From Candidatus Methanoperedens sp. (lineage in GTDB: Archaea; Halobacteriota; Methanosarcinia; Methanosarcinales; Methanoperedenaceae), in NCBI GenBank assembly GCA_027460605.1, contig JAPZAN010000024.1:1-5457 (forward strand): a stretch of 5,457 bases of DNA, written 5' to 3'. Below are positions 4,991 through 5,457 of this stretch, one piece after another. A program made the position numbers and the translations under genes. Positions within the stretch are counted from its first letter, which is position 1. Every line of letters begins with the position of its first letter. The notes beneath the pieces were generated by a model, which had not been told where the DNA came from, ran no database searches, and saw only the letters and a program-made list of their open reading frames with translations.

Positions 4991-4998
4991 TATACATA
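4991..4998 (-). promoter_or_regulatory. TATA-like box for the molybdopterin oxidoreductase gene
   Basis: On the minus strand TATGTATA, preceded by the A-rich CAAAAAG, lies with its centre about 26 bp before ATG 4968. Initiation would fall at or within about 2 bases of the ATG, consistent with the missing Shine-Dalgarno. Confidence 0.45.
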
Positions 4999-5036
4999 CT
5001 TTTTGAATCTGCAAGGGATTGAGTTATTATTAACAC

Positions 5037-5050
5037 CATAAAGTTTTAAT
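5037..5050 (+). promoter_or_regulatory. Possible ileS promoter in the divergent intergenic region
   Basis: CATAAAG followed by TTTTAAT resembles BRE plus TATA and would give a leader of about 70 nt before ileS. A rival candidate is GTATAGTAAAT (5091-5101), which would leave only about 20 nt. I cannot decide between them. The 172-bp gap (4969-5140) holds no gene or RNA that I can identify. A T-box is not expected in archaea, and its signature is not seen. Confidence 0.3.
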
Positions 5051-5140
5051 TGCATTATCACATTACTAAACTTCATTCTTTGATAAACCCGTATAGTAAA
5101 TCAAGATATCATAGGATTTCAAACTCTGGAGATTATTTTC

Positions 5141-5457
5141 ATGTTAAAAGAAGCAGCGCAATACGATGCAAAACACTTAGAACAGAATATACGCAAATTC
5201 TGGGATGAAATAGACGCTTATTCAAAGGTAAGAGAACTGCGGAAAAACGGCAAGAAATTCTTTTTTGTTGACGGACCGCCATATACCACTGGAAGAATTC
5301 ATCTTGGCACAGCCTGGAATAAGATAATCAAGGATTCGATACTGCGCTACAAATCCATGAACGGCTTCCATATACTTGACCGCGCCGGATGGGATATGCA
5401 CGGCCTGCCCATCGAGGTAAAAGTGGAAGGTGTGCTCGGGTTCAAATCAAAAAAGGA
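5141..5457 (+). CDS. ileS: Isoleucyl-tRNA synthetase, N-terminal part (runs off the window)
   Basis: IleRS attaches isoleucine to its tRNA in the cytosol, through an ATP-dependent class I mechanism. Only the first 105 codons are present, translated by hand from ATG 5141, which follows the Shine-Dalgarno GGAGAT (5128-5133) by 7 bp. The conserved start of the catalytic fold is clear: FFVDGPPYTTGRIHLGTAWN (41-60), where HLGT is the archaeal/eukaryote-type form of the HIGH motif, then KIIKDSILRYKSMNG (61-75) and AGWDMHGLPIEVKVEG (82-97). GWDMHGLPIE distinguishes IleRS from ValRS and LeuRS. The family is about 1,000 or more residues, so roughly 90% lies outside. The gene is divergent from the molybdopterin oxidoreductase gene. 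Nothing in the visible part is abnormal. Confidence 0.95.
   Translation, partial: MLKEAAQYDAKHLEQNIRKFWDEIDAYSKVRELRKNGKKFFFVDGPPYTTGRIHLGTAWNKIIKDSILRYKSMNGFHILDRAGWDMHGLPIEVKVEGVLGFKSKK

Noticed and set aside
4969..5140. Riboswitch or T-box leader before ileS
   Set aside because: No specifier or antiterminator features seen, and T-boxes are a bacterial device; the leader is short and AT-rich.

Overview
The window reads as a piece of archaeal chromosome. It contains CDP-archaeol synthase (an enzyme of archaeal membrane lipid synthesis), an archaeal-type isoleucyl-tRNA synthetase N-terminus with an HLGT signature, and TATA/BRE-like promoters rather than -35/-10 boxes. Some genes have clear Shine-Dalgarno (SD) sequences and others look leaderless. 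Protein style and gene content suggest a methanogen or ANME-type euryarchaeon (Methanosarcinales or Methanoperedens-like). That placement is inference and was not tested by any search.

Layout. The left edge (1-214, minus) holds a probable N-terminal fragment of an unrecognised protein with one hydrophobic segment. After an AT-rich promoter region comes a 142-aa cytoplasmic protein of unknown function with a Cys cluster (418-846). It converges on queC (975-1572, minus). A 64-bp imperfect inverted repeat built on CTTTGCG units lies between them. queC, the preQ0 synthase gene of archaeosine/queuosine synthesis, is broken: about 27 codons are missing from the middle and the reading frame shifts at the junction. 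A 57-bp gap with a perfectly palindromic TATA-like box separates queC from a divergent, tightly packed operon: dCMP deaminase, carS and pyrE (1630-3163). Two of these genes make or interconvert pyrimidine nucleotides, and the third consumes CTP for lipid head-group activation.

A strong archaeal promoter (3174-3188) then drives a 102-aa unrecognised protein with an N-terminal RPPIRPP motif. It is followed 3 bp later by a radical SAM/SPASM-type enzyme whose C-terminal cluster-binding half is missing. That gene converges, with a 17-bp gap, on a cytoplasmic sulfite-oxidase-fold molybdopterin oxidoreductase (4411-4968, minus). The last gene is the start of ileS (5141 to the edge, plus).

Most of the window is ordinary housekeeping. 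The points worth a second look are the damaged queC, the truncated radical SAM gene with its small partner, the shared palindromic TATA box between queC and the dCMP deaminase gene, and the CTTTGCG inverted repeat. I do not see a convincing new defence or mobile system.
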